NCBI RefSeq assembly: GCF_002105155.1
Contig: NW_019028992.1
Span: 579,001-643,000, forward strand
Reading direction: 5' to 3'
Source: Lobosporangium transversale
Lineage: Eukaryota; Mortierellomycota; Mortierellomycetes; Mortierellales; Mortierellaceae
DNA length: 64,000 bases
Shown one piece after another: positions 46,521 through 58,527 of the stretch. The notes beneath the pieces were generated by a model that was not told the origin of the DNA, ran no database searches, and was given only the letters and a program-made list of their open reading frames with translations. How positions within the stretch are numbered: position 1 is the first letter of the stretch; each line of letters begins with the position of its first letter. The translations under genes and the position numbers were made by a program.

Positions 46521-47520
46521 AGCCTTGTCGTAAGCCCATCACGGGTATGCTTAGAAAGCTCTAGGCTCCCCACCTACAGAAGACTGGAGCCAAAGGCCTG
46601 CTTAAAAAACAAGGGCTGCCAGCTCAATAATGAAGAAGGCTGTGAGTACTATTTGAGATATGAACGTAGAGATATATGGGAGATGCTGATTGTGCCAAGC
46701 TTTAGCAGCGTCTACATAAGTGGTCCTAGAAGACGAAAAAGAAACTTTAGTTAATAGGAGGGGCTGGCTCAGTTTGACGTGGTGGTGTGTAGTCCCTGTT
46801 ATCATCTCTCTTCTTCTGCGCGTATAATCATAGTTTGGTCTTTGATGACCTTAATCGTATTGTGGCTCAAAATAGTAAAACGTTTTTCTTTCAATACCTC
46901 AAACGCGCACCCGCCTTGCAGCTGTGATGTGATGGATTACTTGATAAAGCTGCATAAACGAGTTGTCTACCATTAAGGCGTTAAGGAGAGGGTAGAAAAA
47001 AGAAAGGCAGAAAAAGAAAGATAAGGCTAGACTTTTGTATAGTCTTATTGATTTGCTCAATATTACTATTTGCTTTACCTTTTTTTTTTATCGCACACCC
47101 ATACGGGTTTGCTTTCAAAAGAGGCTAGGCCTGGTTAACTTGATAGTTGTAAGAGCAGTCAAGAAAATACGCTGCGCTTTTTATTTTTTTTGTTTTCGAT
47201 AGCTAGATCTTTAGAAGATTAATCAATCTAACTGATAAAAATACCACAGACCAACGGAAAGATCCATTACTTTTGTAAGGAGACGATACAATAATCAACA
47301 ACCTAGCCATAATAGCAACAGGAAAATAATGACAGTGATCGTAAGAGAGAAAGTGACAATATAGAGGGACTGAGGAAAGGAAAGATTGCAATCCATGCTA
47401 GCTGATTTTTTTTTCTCTTTGATGACAGACTAAGCTTACATACCTGTGCAACCGTTGCCAGGGCCATTGTTTGGCTTTGACCCATCTCGGCTCTCCTTTT
47501 TGTTTTTGCATTATCCGTGA

Positions 47521-47556
<36 letters not shown>

Positions 47557-49449
47557 CCCGGAATACACGTTTGTATTCCTAACCATTGTCAGCAATAATG
47601 CTCTCCATTTTTCACAAGAAAAGAAAAGGTAGATTATGATCGTTATCACAAAATCATGATTAACAGGACACCACAACATCTGTTATACTTTTTTTTGTTT
47701 ACTTGGACATGTATGCATGAATGAATTATAGTTTGCACCAAGCTTAATACTGGGAAACCCCATAGGCTACTTCTTTTCTTTTCCTGTGAATTATACACTT
47801 TGAGTTTAAGGCATGCAGCTAGAACTAAAAAAAGTCAAATATGAAAGACTGGTCCTTTAAGGATAGTGGCGCAAATGTTCTGCTTTAATAAAGAACGTTT
47901 AGTCCATTTGAGGAATGAACATTCTAACACAGATCAATTATCAGCTATCGTCTGCAAAGGAGTTGGGTTACTGACAACGGTTCCCCGTTAAAGAAGACAA
48001 TAGCAACAAAAAAAAAAAATATTGCTCACTCCTCCACCTAAACTCTTTGTAAACCTGACCTTCATCCACCTGACTATGTGACACTCTTGGTACAAACTTT
48101 TTCAACCCGTGAAACAAAGAAAGAGGGGAGGCGGAAGATTACCTTGTTTACGTTTTTCTTTTGATTGATTACTGATATCGCACACAGAGTAGCTACCAAG
48201 TTGACCTATTTGTTGATTGCCCAATGATGCAGCCTGAATGGAGACGACGCACGGTTCGAGACGAGGAGAAGTAGAGGAATGAGCCCATGCATTATCAGGT
48301 TACATCTGATGAATGATGGGTTATTGTTTGTTTATTGCCCTTACGAGGCATTCTCATTTCTTACAAGCCTCCATTCACCTTAATGGTCAAATAAAGAGAC
48401 GTTGTATGTTTTTCTTGCATTATTTATTATTTTTGTATGACAGCCAACGACCTTTGTCCCCTCCTTTTTCTTTTCCAGTATCCAGCCCCTACATGGGAAT
48501 ACAATCAAAAGTAATCTCGAAAACAAAAAGGCATAGAGTTTGTAAACATTAAGGATTCTCCGTGGACATGGGCGATGAAGAGGCCAAAAGAAAAACCCTG
48601 CATGATGAGGAGATATGAGATTATGAGATAGGTCGATTAATAATTGTAATAACTGTTAATACCGAGAAGAAAAATGGACGCGTCTTTTATTGTTTATTGA
48701 AGACTACAGTAATGTAACTGTTCCGTATGATGTCAAAAATGCCAATCCATCCTTAAAACAAATCTTTTTTGTATATATTCCTTGCTGTTAGTTAGTAAAA
48801 AAAAAAAAAAAAAAAAAACTTAAAAGAGAATCGGACAAGAAGCAGCTATTTGAGACAAGCAAGGCCAATCTTGATTCTATCTATGACGATGGCATATTGG
48901 GTTGTAACTTTGTAAGGACATATTTGCTACTACTAACCAAAGTGCACAATATCATACATCAATGTTTATCATTATCTGTTTACATCCACTACAACTTGGT
49001 GGTCAAGATAACCCGTGCGTAGTAGTACATCGTGCCTAAGATCAATATCCAATCCAGGACCTCGAACAAAATTACTCGACTTTGGTTGTGTTGGTTTTAT
49101 AGACCCATGTGTATAGATGTAGGGAAAAAAAAGACAAATAAATAAATAAAAGACAGGGAACGGAGGTACAGATGAGTAAGATAAGGAGGAGCCAAGCACA
49201 TGGAGGGGAATGGATATTCCGGGCTTGCAGAGAGACATTGTGAGTTTAACGCGCGAATTCAATGTTCAAATGTGTTTATGCAAACAACTCGTGTTTCCCG
49301 ATTAAACACAGATTGTTTTTTCATCCTTTCTGACCTTCTAGTCAACCACAACAGTTACAGCGGCAACAACCAGGAGAATATTTTTGCTGTTTTGCTCCAC
49401 AATCGCGCCAACTTTCTTTGATCCCAAGAAATACGATCCCTCTTCGTTC
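46521..49449. other. Gene-free region up to the chitinase promoter
   Basis: AT-rich with T- or A-runs at 47523-47554 and 48799-48818. Several 60-90 codon frames on both strands, none with a domain or plausible context. Confidence 0.45.
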
Positions 49450-49456
49450 TATAAAA
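49450..49456 (+). promoter_or_regulatory. TATA box of the chitinase gene
   Basis: TATAAAA 143 bp upstream of the ATG at 49593, followed by a pyrimidine-rich leader. Confidence 0.6.
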
Positions 49457-49592
49457 GCTCAAGCTCCATCTCCTTGAAAAGACTTTTTTTTTTATCCCCG
49501 TCCTCTTGCCTTCACTCACAAGACTTATCCTTTGCACATACTCCTCCGCCGATCCGTTGATCCTTTCCTTCTCGCTCCGAATTTTTTTAAAC

Positions 49593-51378
49593 ATGAAGTT
49601 CACCATTTTCTCTTTGGCCGCCGCGGTCATCGCTGTAGCCTCAGCTGCGCCCGTCGTTGAAAAGCGCGCTGGCGACAACAAGCTCGTTGTTGGATACTGG
49701 GTTCCATGGGGTAAAGTCCCAGTCGAACAGGTCGACATGACCAAGTATACCCACATCAACTAGTAAGTTACCATGCTTCCAGGACGAATCAGGAGTTTTA
49801 CAGTCCCAATCCTACTTTCTCAGGTTATATTTGTCTAACATTTTACTTTGCGGTTTGAAAAAAAAAAAAAAAAAAAAAGTGGCTTCGCTGTCCTCTACAA
49901 AGGCGCTGGAAACCCCACAACCATTACCATTGACCGCTACTACGATGGTACCCCCATGAGAGCTTTGGTCGCTCGTGGTAACCAATATGGTGTCCCCATT
50001 TTGATGTCCATTGGAGGCTGGACTGGATCCCAGACCTTCTCCACAGTTGCTGCTGATGCTGGTCTTCGTAAGACCTTCATCAACAACGCCCTGGTCTTTG
50101 TTCGTAAGAACACTCTTCCTGAGTATCACGAGAAACCTGATGGCTGGAGCATGGATGGTCTCGACATCGACTGGGAATACCCCGGACGTCCTGCTGCTGC
50201 TTGCAACACCTACTCTCCTCAGGACTCTGCTAACTATCTTATTCTCCTCAAGGAGCTCCGCGCTGCTTTGGATGCTGAGTTCCCCACCAAGCGCAAGCTT
50301 TTGACCGCTGCTGTCCGTGTTCAGCCGTTCGATGGTGCCGATGGCAAGCCCTTGAAGGATGTTAGTGCCTATGCCCAATACTTTGACTGGATTGGTAAGA
50401 GGATACTTTTGATATTATGCCGTCTGTATTATTGTGAGGATGAAAATACCGTGCTTTAATGCTAATTATTCTACTTTGTATTTTGTCCTGAACCTGATAT
50501 TGGCATGGTAAGCTATCATGGCCTATGATATCATGGGATCTTGGAGTGCTACCACTGGTCCCAACGCTCCGTTCAACACCCCTGCTCCTCCAGGTGATCC
50601 ATTCTCTTTCAGGCAGTCGATTGAGGCTTGGAGATCTGCTGGCTGGCCTGCAGACAAGTTGGTCATGGGTACTGCTTTTTACGGTCGCTCAGTGACTACC
50701 ACTGTTGATATGAATACCCAGAATCCCATCAGTATGTATGTCAACAAGACCAACGTCACCCCCAAGGGAGGCCCATCTGACACCAATGACGTCAATTTCT
50801 ACTGCAATGAAGGTTCTGTCTACAGTGGTATGTGGAAGTGGAAGGAGCTCCGCGGTGCCGCTTTGTCGACCCCCACGACCGCTATTAACGGTTGGGTCCG
50901 TCGCTGGGATGCTGAGACCCAGACTCCTTGGTTGTTCCGTGCTTCAGACAAGACCTTCGTCTCTTATGATGATATTGACTCTTTGACCATCAAGGTTAAC
51001 CATGTCAACCAGCAAGGTCTCCGTGGTGTCATGCTTTGGGACATCTCGTACGATTACAACAGCGAGTTGCTCGATGTTCTCCAGAAGGTCCATTGCACTA
51101 ACTGCCCCGTCATCACTACCACCGGCTACACTACCATCGTCCCCACCACCACTGTTGACACTGGCATCCCCTCCTCTACTAGCACTGTCGTTGCCACCAC
51201 TACCGCTGGTACTGGTCTCTGTGCCGGTGTTGCTCCTTGGAACAGCGCTACAGTTTATGCCGCTCCTGGTACCAAGGTCACCTACAATGGCCGTCTTTAC
51301 ACCAACAATTGGTGGACCCAGGGTGAGGCCCCCAGTGGCTCTGCCTGGGGTGTCTGGAAGGATGTTGGTGCCTGCTAA
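49593..51378 (+). CDS. Secreted GH18 chitinase with C-terminal CBM5/12-like chitin-binding domain
   Basis: Exons 49593-49762, 49880-50394 and 50513-51378 give 516 residues. Signal peptide about 1-18, then APVVEKR, where KR at 24-25 is a likely kexin site. The GH18 barrel shows LVVGYWVPWG, ILMSIGGW and the catalytic DGLDIDWEYPG with acid Glu156; IMAYDIMG, GTAFYGRS and GVMLWDISYDY mark the later strands (the D-Y-D and Trp motifs). A Thr/Val/Ser-rich linker (TTIVPTTTVD) leads to a domain of about 50 residues, PWNSATVYAAPGTKVTYNG through WWTQGEAP and AWGVWKDVGAC, fitting CBM5/12. Predicted to cut beta-1,4-GlcNAc chains in the wall or in prey/host chitin. The first intron ends in a run of about 22 A directly before the acceptor G, with no pyrimidine tract. 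Confidence 0.93.
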
Positions 51379-52515
51379 AATGCTTATCTGATCCTCAGGC
51401 ATGCCCTTCACCCATTATTTTTTTTATTTGGTAAAATTAAGTGCAGGTTCACTCATGCAAGCTCTAGCATGGCCATCAATCATATTCAAAAAAAAAAAAA
51501 AAAAAAAAGTCTCATTTTTGATTCTAAGGAAATAAAGCAAAGTAACAGATCGCTGTGCGAATGTTATTATTAAAATTTCATCCCTGTTCGACTGATGTAA
51601 CAGTTTCAGACATCGCAACTTAAAAAACGCTGCACCATGTAATGGGTCATTTCGGCAGTTTATTTATCACAATGTGAGGTTTTGTCAGCCAAAGACAAAT
51701 GGACAATGGTAGACAGATCTCACAGAACAGAAAAAGGTATTCAAGCAGGCTCCTTGAGGAAAGGATATGTGGCTCATGAACAATGAACGTATACTTTGGG
51801 GAGAAGGAAGAAGGAGCATTCTAACAGTGATTGCCCTGAGCACCGGTCAGTAAACAAGCAGAGCAAATAAAGCTACAGGCGAAGAACACTGAGTTTATGA
51901 TAGTGTTTGTTGACTTTTGTCGGAAGGCATATCAGTCATACGCTGCTGTACTTTTCAGGTTGCTTCGTTATAGGATGATGTTGCTTTCAAAGAGATTTTG
52001 TACATTTCTCACTGACAAACTTGAGTTTGATTGATAAAGGCCGCCTTTGCTGTGCTACCTTTTTTTTTTTTTCCTTCACTTTTCTTTTTGTATTTCATCG
52101 TCGAACGCCTGTTAATGCTTGAAGGCAGAGTCGACCGAGAGTACAGCAAGGATGCTCAACCTCCCGTGGACCTTCCCGTGAGCCATAGATGACTGTGGAG
52201 TGACGGTGATGATGGCGGTATTGAACATTGGCTTCCATAGGCCGTGCACGTTGATAGACAGTATAGTTGGTATTTCGCTGTGAACTGGAAGCCTCCATGG
52301 TTAGAAAGAGTTTAATATAGGAAGGAAAGTACAAGTTGTTTTTGCTTTGCAGCGTGGGAAAAGAGGAAACGATGTCTTGAAGGGCAAAGAGGGTAAAAGA
52401 TACAGGTTGCTCAAAGAAATAAGAAATAGAGTATTGTTGGTTGTTTATGGGACGACAAATTGTTTAAAAAAGATTGGGTTTTATATTTTGTATTTTAACA
52501 CAGCCCATGCATGGG

Positions 52516-52547
<32 letters not shown>

Positions 52548-52568
52548 GAAAAAAGTAGTCGACTCTTC
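51379..52568. other. Intergenic, no gene seen
   Basis: 3' end of the chitinase gene with an A-run at 51488-51508, then unremarkable DNA. T-runs at 52059-52071 and 52518-52546. Confidence 0.5.
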
Positions 52569-52570
52569 TA

Positions 52571-52826
52571 CAGTGGAATCTCGATAATTGTACACTTTTG
52601 TACAATTTTCGAATTTGCTATATTTCTCGGTTATTGATTGGCTAAGAAGCCGACAATTCATGAAAAACTATTCTAAAAATCCTCTGCTGATTCCCCTACT
52701 CCAGTTGAGTGTGGGTTTTTTAGAATACTTTTTTTTAAAAGAGTAAGGCTCTTAGCCAACCAATGGCCTAGAAATATATCAAATTTGAAATTTGTACAAA
52801 AGTGTACAATTATCGAGATTCCACTG
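52571..52826. mobile_element. 256-bp MITE with pogo/Tigger-like ends and TA target duplication
   Basis: The element begins CAGTGGAATCTCGATAATTG and ends with its inverse, flanked by TA on both sides (52569-52570 and 52827-52828). The terminal inverted repeats extend for about 80 bp, with good matches over the outer 40 bp (including TACACTTTTGTACAA) and partly over GATTGGCTAAG inward. The middle 90 bp is unique and non-coding. CAGTGG termini and a TA duplication are typical of pogo/Fot1-class elements of the Tc1/mariner superfamily. It must be mobilised by a transposase elsewhere. Confidence 0.9.
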
Positions 52827-52828
52827 TA

Positions 52829-54247
52829 TCTCTTTTTTGTCTTTGTTCGATTGCCGCCAAAACTACATGCCCTATGACGATCAAAGAGGATAAAGCTATT
52901 TGGAAACACAGCATTAATGACACCGCCTCCAACAATGTACGGCTGTAGTTGAGAAAGGAGCTTCAAACTTGTCATAAAGACAAGTGGCATATAGTATACA
53001 TCTTTAGTAAAAAGCCTGCCATACCCTTTCCCATTGACATTGTTTTCTATGGGTGATGGCAGTACCTATCCTCGCAAGCACATCGCGAGGAATAAAAAAT
53101 CGATCCACCAAATTTCTCCTTCGCGGAAGAGCCGATCATTTGATGCAAATAAAAATGAAAAGGCTGTCTTTAAAAGTAAGCTTTCTGTGCCAAGCAAATA
53201 TACATGATCAAATCAATGTTAGGCTGTCCCATATGAGCATTACAAAATCATCAATTGAGCAATAAAAGTTTAAAGTAAGCTATGCTCCAAGCGTTCTGGT
53301 TGTACGGTAATAAGGGAGGCAGTGCAGGTATAGCCAACACAGCTCCTCTTTCTGTTGAAGGTTAGTGGCCCTCATAAGTCCCTTGATCGAAATTTTACTC
53401 CAATGTGGTACGTACCTTAATATTTAAGCTGATGATGATATTCCTGCGTCCGCTCAAGTCTTCAGTAATCCAACCATCTTTTGCTTCTCATTTATAGTGC
53501 TTGTAGAGCTTGTACTGATTAAAGTAATAGGTATATCTGTGAATATGATAGCGATCGGCCAATACCTACCAAGCGCACGGTATGGAGTGCGAGTAATTAG
53601 GGTCAAGGAGAGGAGGGGACGGTAATCCAACTTTGATGCTGTGGACATTCTGTTGAGCCGAGATTTCGAATCTCAGGCTTTAACATTCCCTGGATCTAGG
53701 GCTGATCCAGCTCGGTCCTTACGCACTTTTAATTCTCTTCCTGCTTTCCCCTTCTCTATCACAAGGAAATTTATTAAGGCTGGGTTCGATAATAAGAGTC
53801 AGCGTCTTGGTTCGAATGAAAGTATTAGAGGAATAGAGGTCTTTAGATATATTCTTTAAGGATAGGCCAATCCTTTTTTTTCTTTTTTTTTTCTGGTTGT
53901 TTAGTATCTAAGGTAATGCCAACCTAGTTGGCCTGCATGGCAGTTAGTAAGTTGATCTAGTCTTGCTGCATTTGAGAGAGCACGGATGAATGATGATATC
54001 CATGAATACTAATTCTTGTTCTACATGCTATACATGGAGTATTTTCTACACACATTTATACTATGAGGAAACAGCTCCATATCTCTAACAAAAGAAAAAA
54101 GAAAAGAACAATTTTTGCAACTGTTCCCTGTGTAGATGGACAAAAACAAAAAAAAAGACTTGTCTAAAATGAAAGGAACATGTTTATTCTTATGTAGAGT
54201 ATCTTGAAAAAAAAGCTAAATCTTTGGATTCCTTAGACTGGAAAGTA
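52829..54247. other. Intergenic, no confirmed gene
   Basis: One plus-strand stretch (53680-53860) reads RTFNSLPAFPFSITRKFIKAGF, slightly like the N-terminal helix-hairpin-helix of RAD51-type proteins, but nothing continues it. Otherwise featureless, with T-rich sequence near 53875. Confidence 0.4.
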
Positions 54248-55021
54248 TTACATGGATCCCTTGGTCTCCTCAAGGCGTCTCACAATGAACAAGCTGGTAT
54301 CAAGGAAACTATAGGAATGTACAAGTGCACACAAAAAAAAAAAAAAAAAAAAAAAGATTTGGAGAGTATCGTCAGTAACCTTGTCCGATCAACAGGATAT
54401 CTGGTAGCACTTTTGTTGATTAAAAGCCCAATATCCCCGTCAACTTACCGATCGACAGTGTTGGCGAGGCAGGCTTCCTCTGAACGATCAAGCTTGTTAC
54501 CTACATTAGCCACACAATTCAGTCAGTTAGTCTGAAACATAAACAAAAGGGTATCAAAAAATAAAAAAAAAGGCTGTCGTAACAAGCATATTTATGAGTA
54601 ATAGAGCTAATAACAGTGTATGCTGAAGTATGAGTATTGTTCATTTGCAGCCCATTTGTAATTATCCTTTCAATCTCTGCTTTCGTCCTGCATGCTCCAC
54701 AAAAAGCTGTAAAAATAACAACGTGAGAGCAGCCACCGATTCCTTGGCTCTGGTTATATCAGATCAAGTGAAAATCCAATCCTTGCAAAATATAAGCCGA
54801 TGAGTTTTTTTCTTAAGATCAGCCGATATACCGCATCATTCGTGCCGCCTAGCAGGTTATACAGTTGCAACAGGTTCGGACATACCAATCTTTGTGACAC
54901 ACTTGTCAAAGGCCAGATCACAGAAAGTGTGAATGGATTGCTGAAGGCGAGCCTTGGCTTGCTCGGCCTCGAGGAACTTGGAAAGCTCACGCTGGGCAGC
55001 CTCGTCAAAGTTTTGAGCCAT
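54248..55021 (-). CDS. TIM8: Mitochondrial intermembrane-space small Tim chaperone, Tim8-like
   Basis: Exons 55021-54886, 54500-54449 and 54308-54248 give 82 residues with all phases closed, the usual length. RELSKFLEAEQAKARLQQSIH and the C-terminal RFLDTSLFIVRRLEETKG are close to Tim8 of other fungi and animals. With Tim13, Tim8 escorts hydrophobic precursors such as Tim23 across the intermembrane space. The twin CX3C signature is incomplete: the first motif reads A37-F-D-K-C41 and the second C56-L-A-N-T60. The outer cysteines C1 and C4, which pair with each other, are Ala and Thr, while inner C41 and C56 remain; there is an extra Cys34. The paired loss suggests a viable single-disulfide protein or a diverged paralogue. 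Same strand as the GATA gene, ending downstream of its stop with 178 bp between them. Confidence 0.88.
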
Positions 55022-55199
55022 TGTGATTAGATTTGGTTGATGTTGGAAGGTTGAATTGAAAGAGGAATGAAAAGCCCGGCGATCTCTGACATGCACCGCA
55101 CCATGTTTTCTGTGACTGTTATATGACGCTACGTCCCTTAATATTATCACGTGAGTTTACTTTATTACAGTTCAAAAAAAAAAAACGAGTGTCTTTGTT

Positions 55200-57554
55200 C
55201 TACTTTCTAAATGTTGGTGTTTGTGTGTTTGGGAAGAGTGATACAGGCCGTTGTAACCCGTTCCATTTTTTGTTATATTGTCCACATGCATTACACAATT
55301 TTTCATTACGAGCACCAAGGCGCCAGATAGCTATTTAGTTAAAAAAATAAAAAAAAAGCATCAATATGACAGATCTGAATATGGTAAATTGAGATTTGTA
55401 AAATGAAAATCTACAGGAACATGTACTTACGTGAGACAAGGGTACCGCAATTGGCACAGGGGATCTGAGAATCATTCCGCCTCCAATGTGCAGGTGTTCC
55501 GCCTTCAGAGGTTACAACAGTATGAAAGTTTTTTCTGAAAGTAACATCGCCATTTGAGCTGACTTGCACAGGAGTTGGTGTGTTATTAGCGTTTGATGCA
55601 CGAGGTCGAGAATATGTCTTTTGATGAGTAGGTTGCTGAGGGATGGCATAAGCATGATGTTGGTTTGATTGTGGGATATTAGGATAGCCCCCTGTCATGT
55701 TGATATGGGGAGATAATGCCACTTGGGGTATGATGAAAGTTGATGGTGCAGACTTTTTGTTGCCCATGAGATTATGAACAGGAAACCCTGTTGCATTTGG
55801 CGGAAGTCCATTGCGCACCACATTGGTGGGAAATGCAAATGGCTTATTGGGAGGTAATGTTCCTGAAAAAGCAGTTTCCTTGTAAGGAATTCGCTTCATG
55901 GTGTCTTCAATCGCCTGTGATGTTACGAGCATGGATGGTGTCGCCTGACTAACCAGTTCCATTAAAGAGTTACGCAGAGTCGCCGCTGTAACGGAAAATA
56001 CACAGCCAAACGTGTGAAAGGTACAGGATAAGAGTGAGAGGGAGGACTGTTAACACCATTTTTGCCACTCCAAAGTAGATTCACATCGACTACAACGTAA
56101 GTTTTGTCCTACCGATCTCCTTCTCTCGAGCACTGACGGTCTGATCTTTCGATGCAAATCTCTCGTCTTGCAGCTTGTGTAACTCATATAGCAAGATGGC
56201 ATTCTTCTGAATTGCCTCAAGAGGCGTAAGCTTCTCATTATCCGCCTTACCAGAGTTGGCCGCATCTAGTAATTTTTTAAGATCCAAACCCTCCTCTACT
56301 AAGAAATTCAGATCCTCTTCCTTAAGAATAACAGTGTTTTCAGTTTCCTGATATTGCTGAGCAAACTCTAATATGCTGTCTAAAGAGGACTTTGCCTTGC
56401 GCTGTTCCTCCAATTCCGCAGCGCTTGCTTTTGATTTTTGGGCAACCCTAGTCAAAAGCGAATCATATGCAGTCGATGTGTCTTCTGCATCCAGTTCCGC
56501 ATGGGTAGAGTCGACGAAGGGAGCAAAGGATGTAAAAGGGGTGTAGGAACAAAATTCAACTGAAGAAAAAAAAATATTGATTAATTTATTTATTTTTCAC
56601 ATGAATTCGTAACAAGTCCTGCTCTTGATAAATGGTTTTAATCTATTCATGATTCCTTACCTCCCGTGCTCTTCCTCTTTGCCGCATCTGCTGCTGGGGG
56701 CATGGGCCTAGGCCTTGTATTGACGTCTTTTAAAAGTGGGGGATTGGGGTTTGATGGGGTTGGGACGACCACAGTCGTTGAAACCTCCAGATCCAGGGAT
56801 TCGTCTTTTACAAAAGCAGCGCTTGTGAACACAAAGCCCTCAGGGCCTCTCTGAAAGAGTGCTACCTTTTCATGATCCCGTCCTGGCGCTGCTACAGCCT
56901 GACTCTCTTCCCGTGGTCGAACTTTCTTTCCGTGTGATCGGATTGTGTAGTGAGATTTATCATTGATAAGGTCTGAGGCAAGATGCAGTAACTTCTGTGC
57001 ATGCTCCTGTATTTCAGGATTCTGAGAATTATCTGTAATAGCCTGTCTGCAAATCCTACCAATGTCATCCTGAATGAAGAAAAATTGTATAGAAATGTTA
57101 CACAAGATTGTTGGGCTTGCATTTTCTCACTTGTTGGTTTAAGTACGGATAGAAACAGAAGGAACCTCTTTACCTTTAAAGTAAGAACACTGGAATACTG
57201 AGCATCCTTGAGTTTTGATTGCATTGTCTGGATCGAAATCTCAACCTTCTCTCCATTGACAACAGAAGTAGCGATTGTAGACATGATCTCATATTTATCC
57301 AGTTCTTGAATGACATTCAAGATGGTTGATAGCATTTCGTTGAACTCGAACTGTGTAACTTCTGTGCTTTTAGATGTTGGACTTCCTTCATCGAATTCTG
57401 ATGTCTTTGCTCGTTTGGGTTCTGTCATGATAATGGGCGATCCTGGATTACTGTCGGCCATTGGGGAAGGATGGGAATTGCGTTTCAAATGTCCATCCTC
57501 CATAGCTCCATTGATATGGGTTCCATTCATAACAATATTAACGCTTTCGTCCAT
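55200..57554 (-). CDS. Bromodomain-like plus GATA-type zinc finger protein
   Basis: Five exons on the minus strand (57554-57174, 57069-56661, 56559-56113, 55985-55431, 55330-55200) give 640 residues. Residues 70-165 resemble a bromodomain: FNEMLSTILNVIQELDKYE, then IQTMQSKLKDAQYSSVLTLKDDI and ICRQAITDN, where Asn141 matches the acetyl-lysine-contacting Asn; the ZA loop is short and lacks the usual Trp-Pro-Phe and Pro-Met-Asp residues. A Pro-rich stretch, a coiled coil (about 310-400) and a Pro/Asn-rich region follow. The C-terminus is a GATA finger spread over two exons: C589-A-N-C592, 17 residues, C610-N-A-C613, then GQYNKKWNGLQRP, ending 27 residues later. Predicted chromatin or DNA-binding regulator. 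The fusion is not one I can name. Confidence 0.82.
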
Positions 57555-58527
57555 TATAGCAATTGTCAAGATTATCAAACTATAAAAGTAAAAAAAAAAA
57601 AAAAATAGTTAGAAATCTTGCAGTCAGGTGTCAGTAATAAGCTGTATTAGGCTTAATGTGAAGAAATTCAGCCATGAGACAGTATCAATTCAATTCGCGT
57701 AATAGTTTTTTTGATGTAACATTTCATTTTTTAAGGGTTCATCCGAGAGCAAAATATGCCCTGCAGTTGAAAACATAGATCAATCAGAAAATCAATTGTG
57801 CTCATGTTGCATATTGTTGTAGATCAGCTTATTAAAAAGAAGGTTAGCAGAACTTTACCAAAGACTGAAATTATCAAGTGCGGATTAGCAACTGTGGCAG
57901 AAAAAAAAAGCAGGCAGGGCGCGTCCTTTATATAATTGTTCCTCTACATACCCAATAAGAACAATTGATATGTGTGTTAGTTCTATAGCGTGTCTATGGT
58001 GGGTGTTTGTTCAGATGAGAAAGATGCATTGTTCTGTCCATGTCAAAAAAGCGGAGGAAGAAATAAATAAAATAACCACTAAAATAAAATCCATACAAAC
58101 TGATTGACAACCTTTCTTTCTTTTCCCTCCTTTTACAAAAATATTTTTAATCGCTGAACAAGTGTGACGCGGAGAGAAATAAAATAAAAAACCAAGATGA
58201 GGCGAAGCAGGATAAAGATTATGTGTGATCAAAAGAAAGCAAAAATAAAAAGCGAGAGACAGAGACAGAAAGCATGCAATACAAATAAAACAATGCAATG
58301 GTTCTTTTGGGCAAGGACAGGAGCAGAAAACAAAGTGAAGACACTTTACTTCAAATCCTCCTCTCTTCATCTCTTGACACATTTACGGCTCAAATGGCGT
58401 ATTAGAGCCAAAATCGTGCTGTACTCGCTCTGGCTTTGCCTGTCACTCTCTTGAGTCTCTTCACAGCACACGACCACAAACACGTAAAGAAAAATTGCAT
58501 TCATTCAATTATAACAACAACGGCACC
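57555..58527. promoter_or_regulatory. Divergent intergenic region, GATA-finger / NELF-A genes
   Basis: 973 bp between divergent start codons, AT-rich, with A-runs near 57590 and 57900 and GA-rich DNA near 58240. No TATA box stands out and no gene is seen. Confidence 0.45.

Noticed and set aside
53641-53859. RAD51-like N-terminal fragment
   Set aside because: Only a few positions resemble the helix-hairpin-helix, no Walker domain follows and the frame stops soon after.
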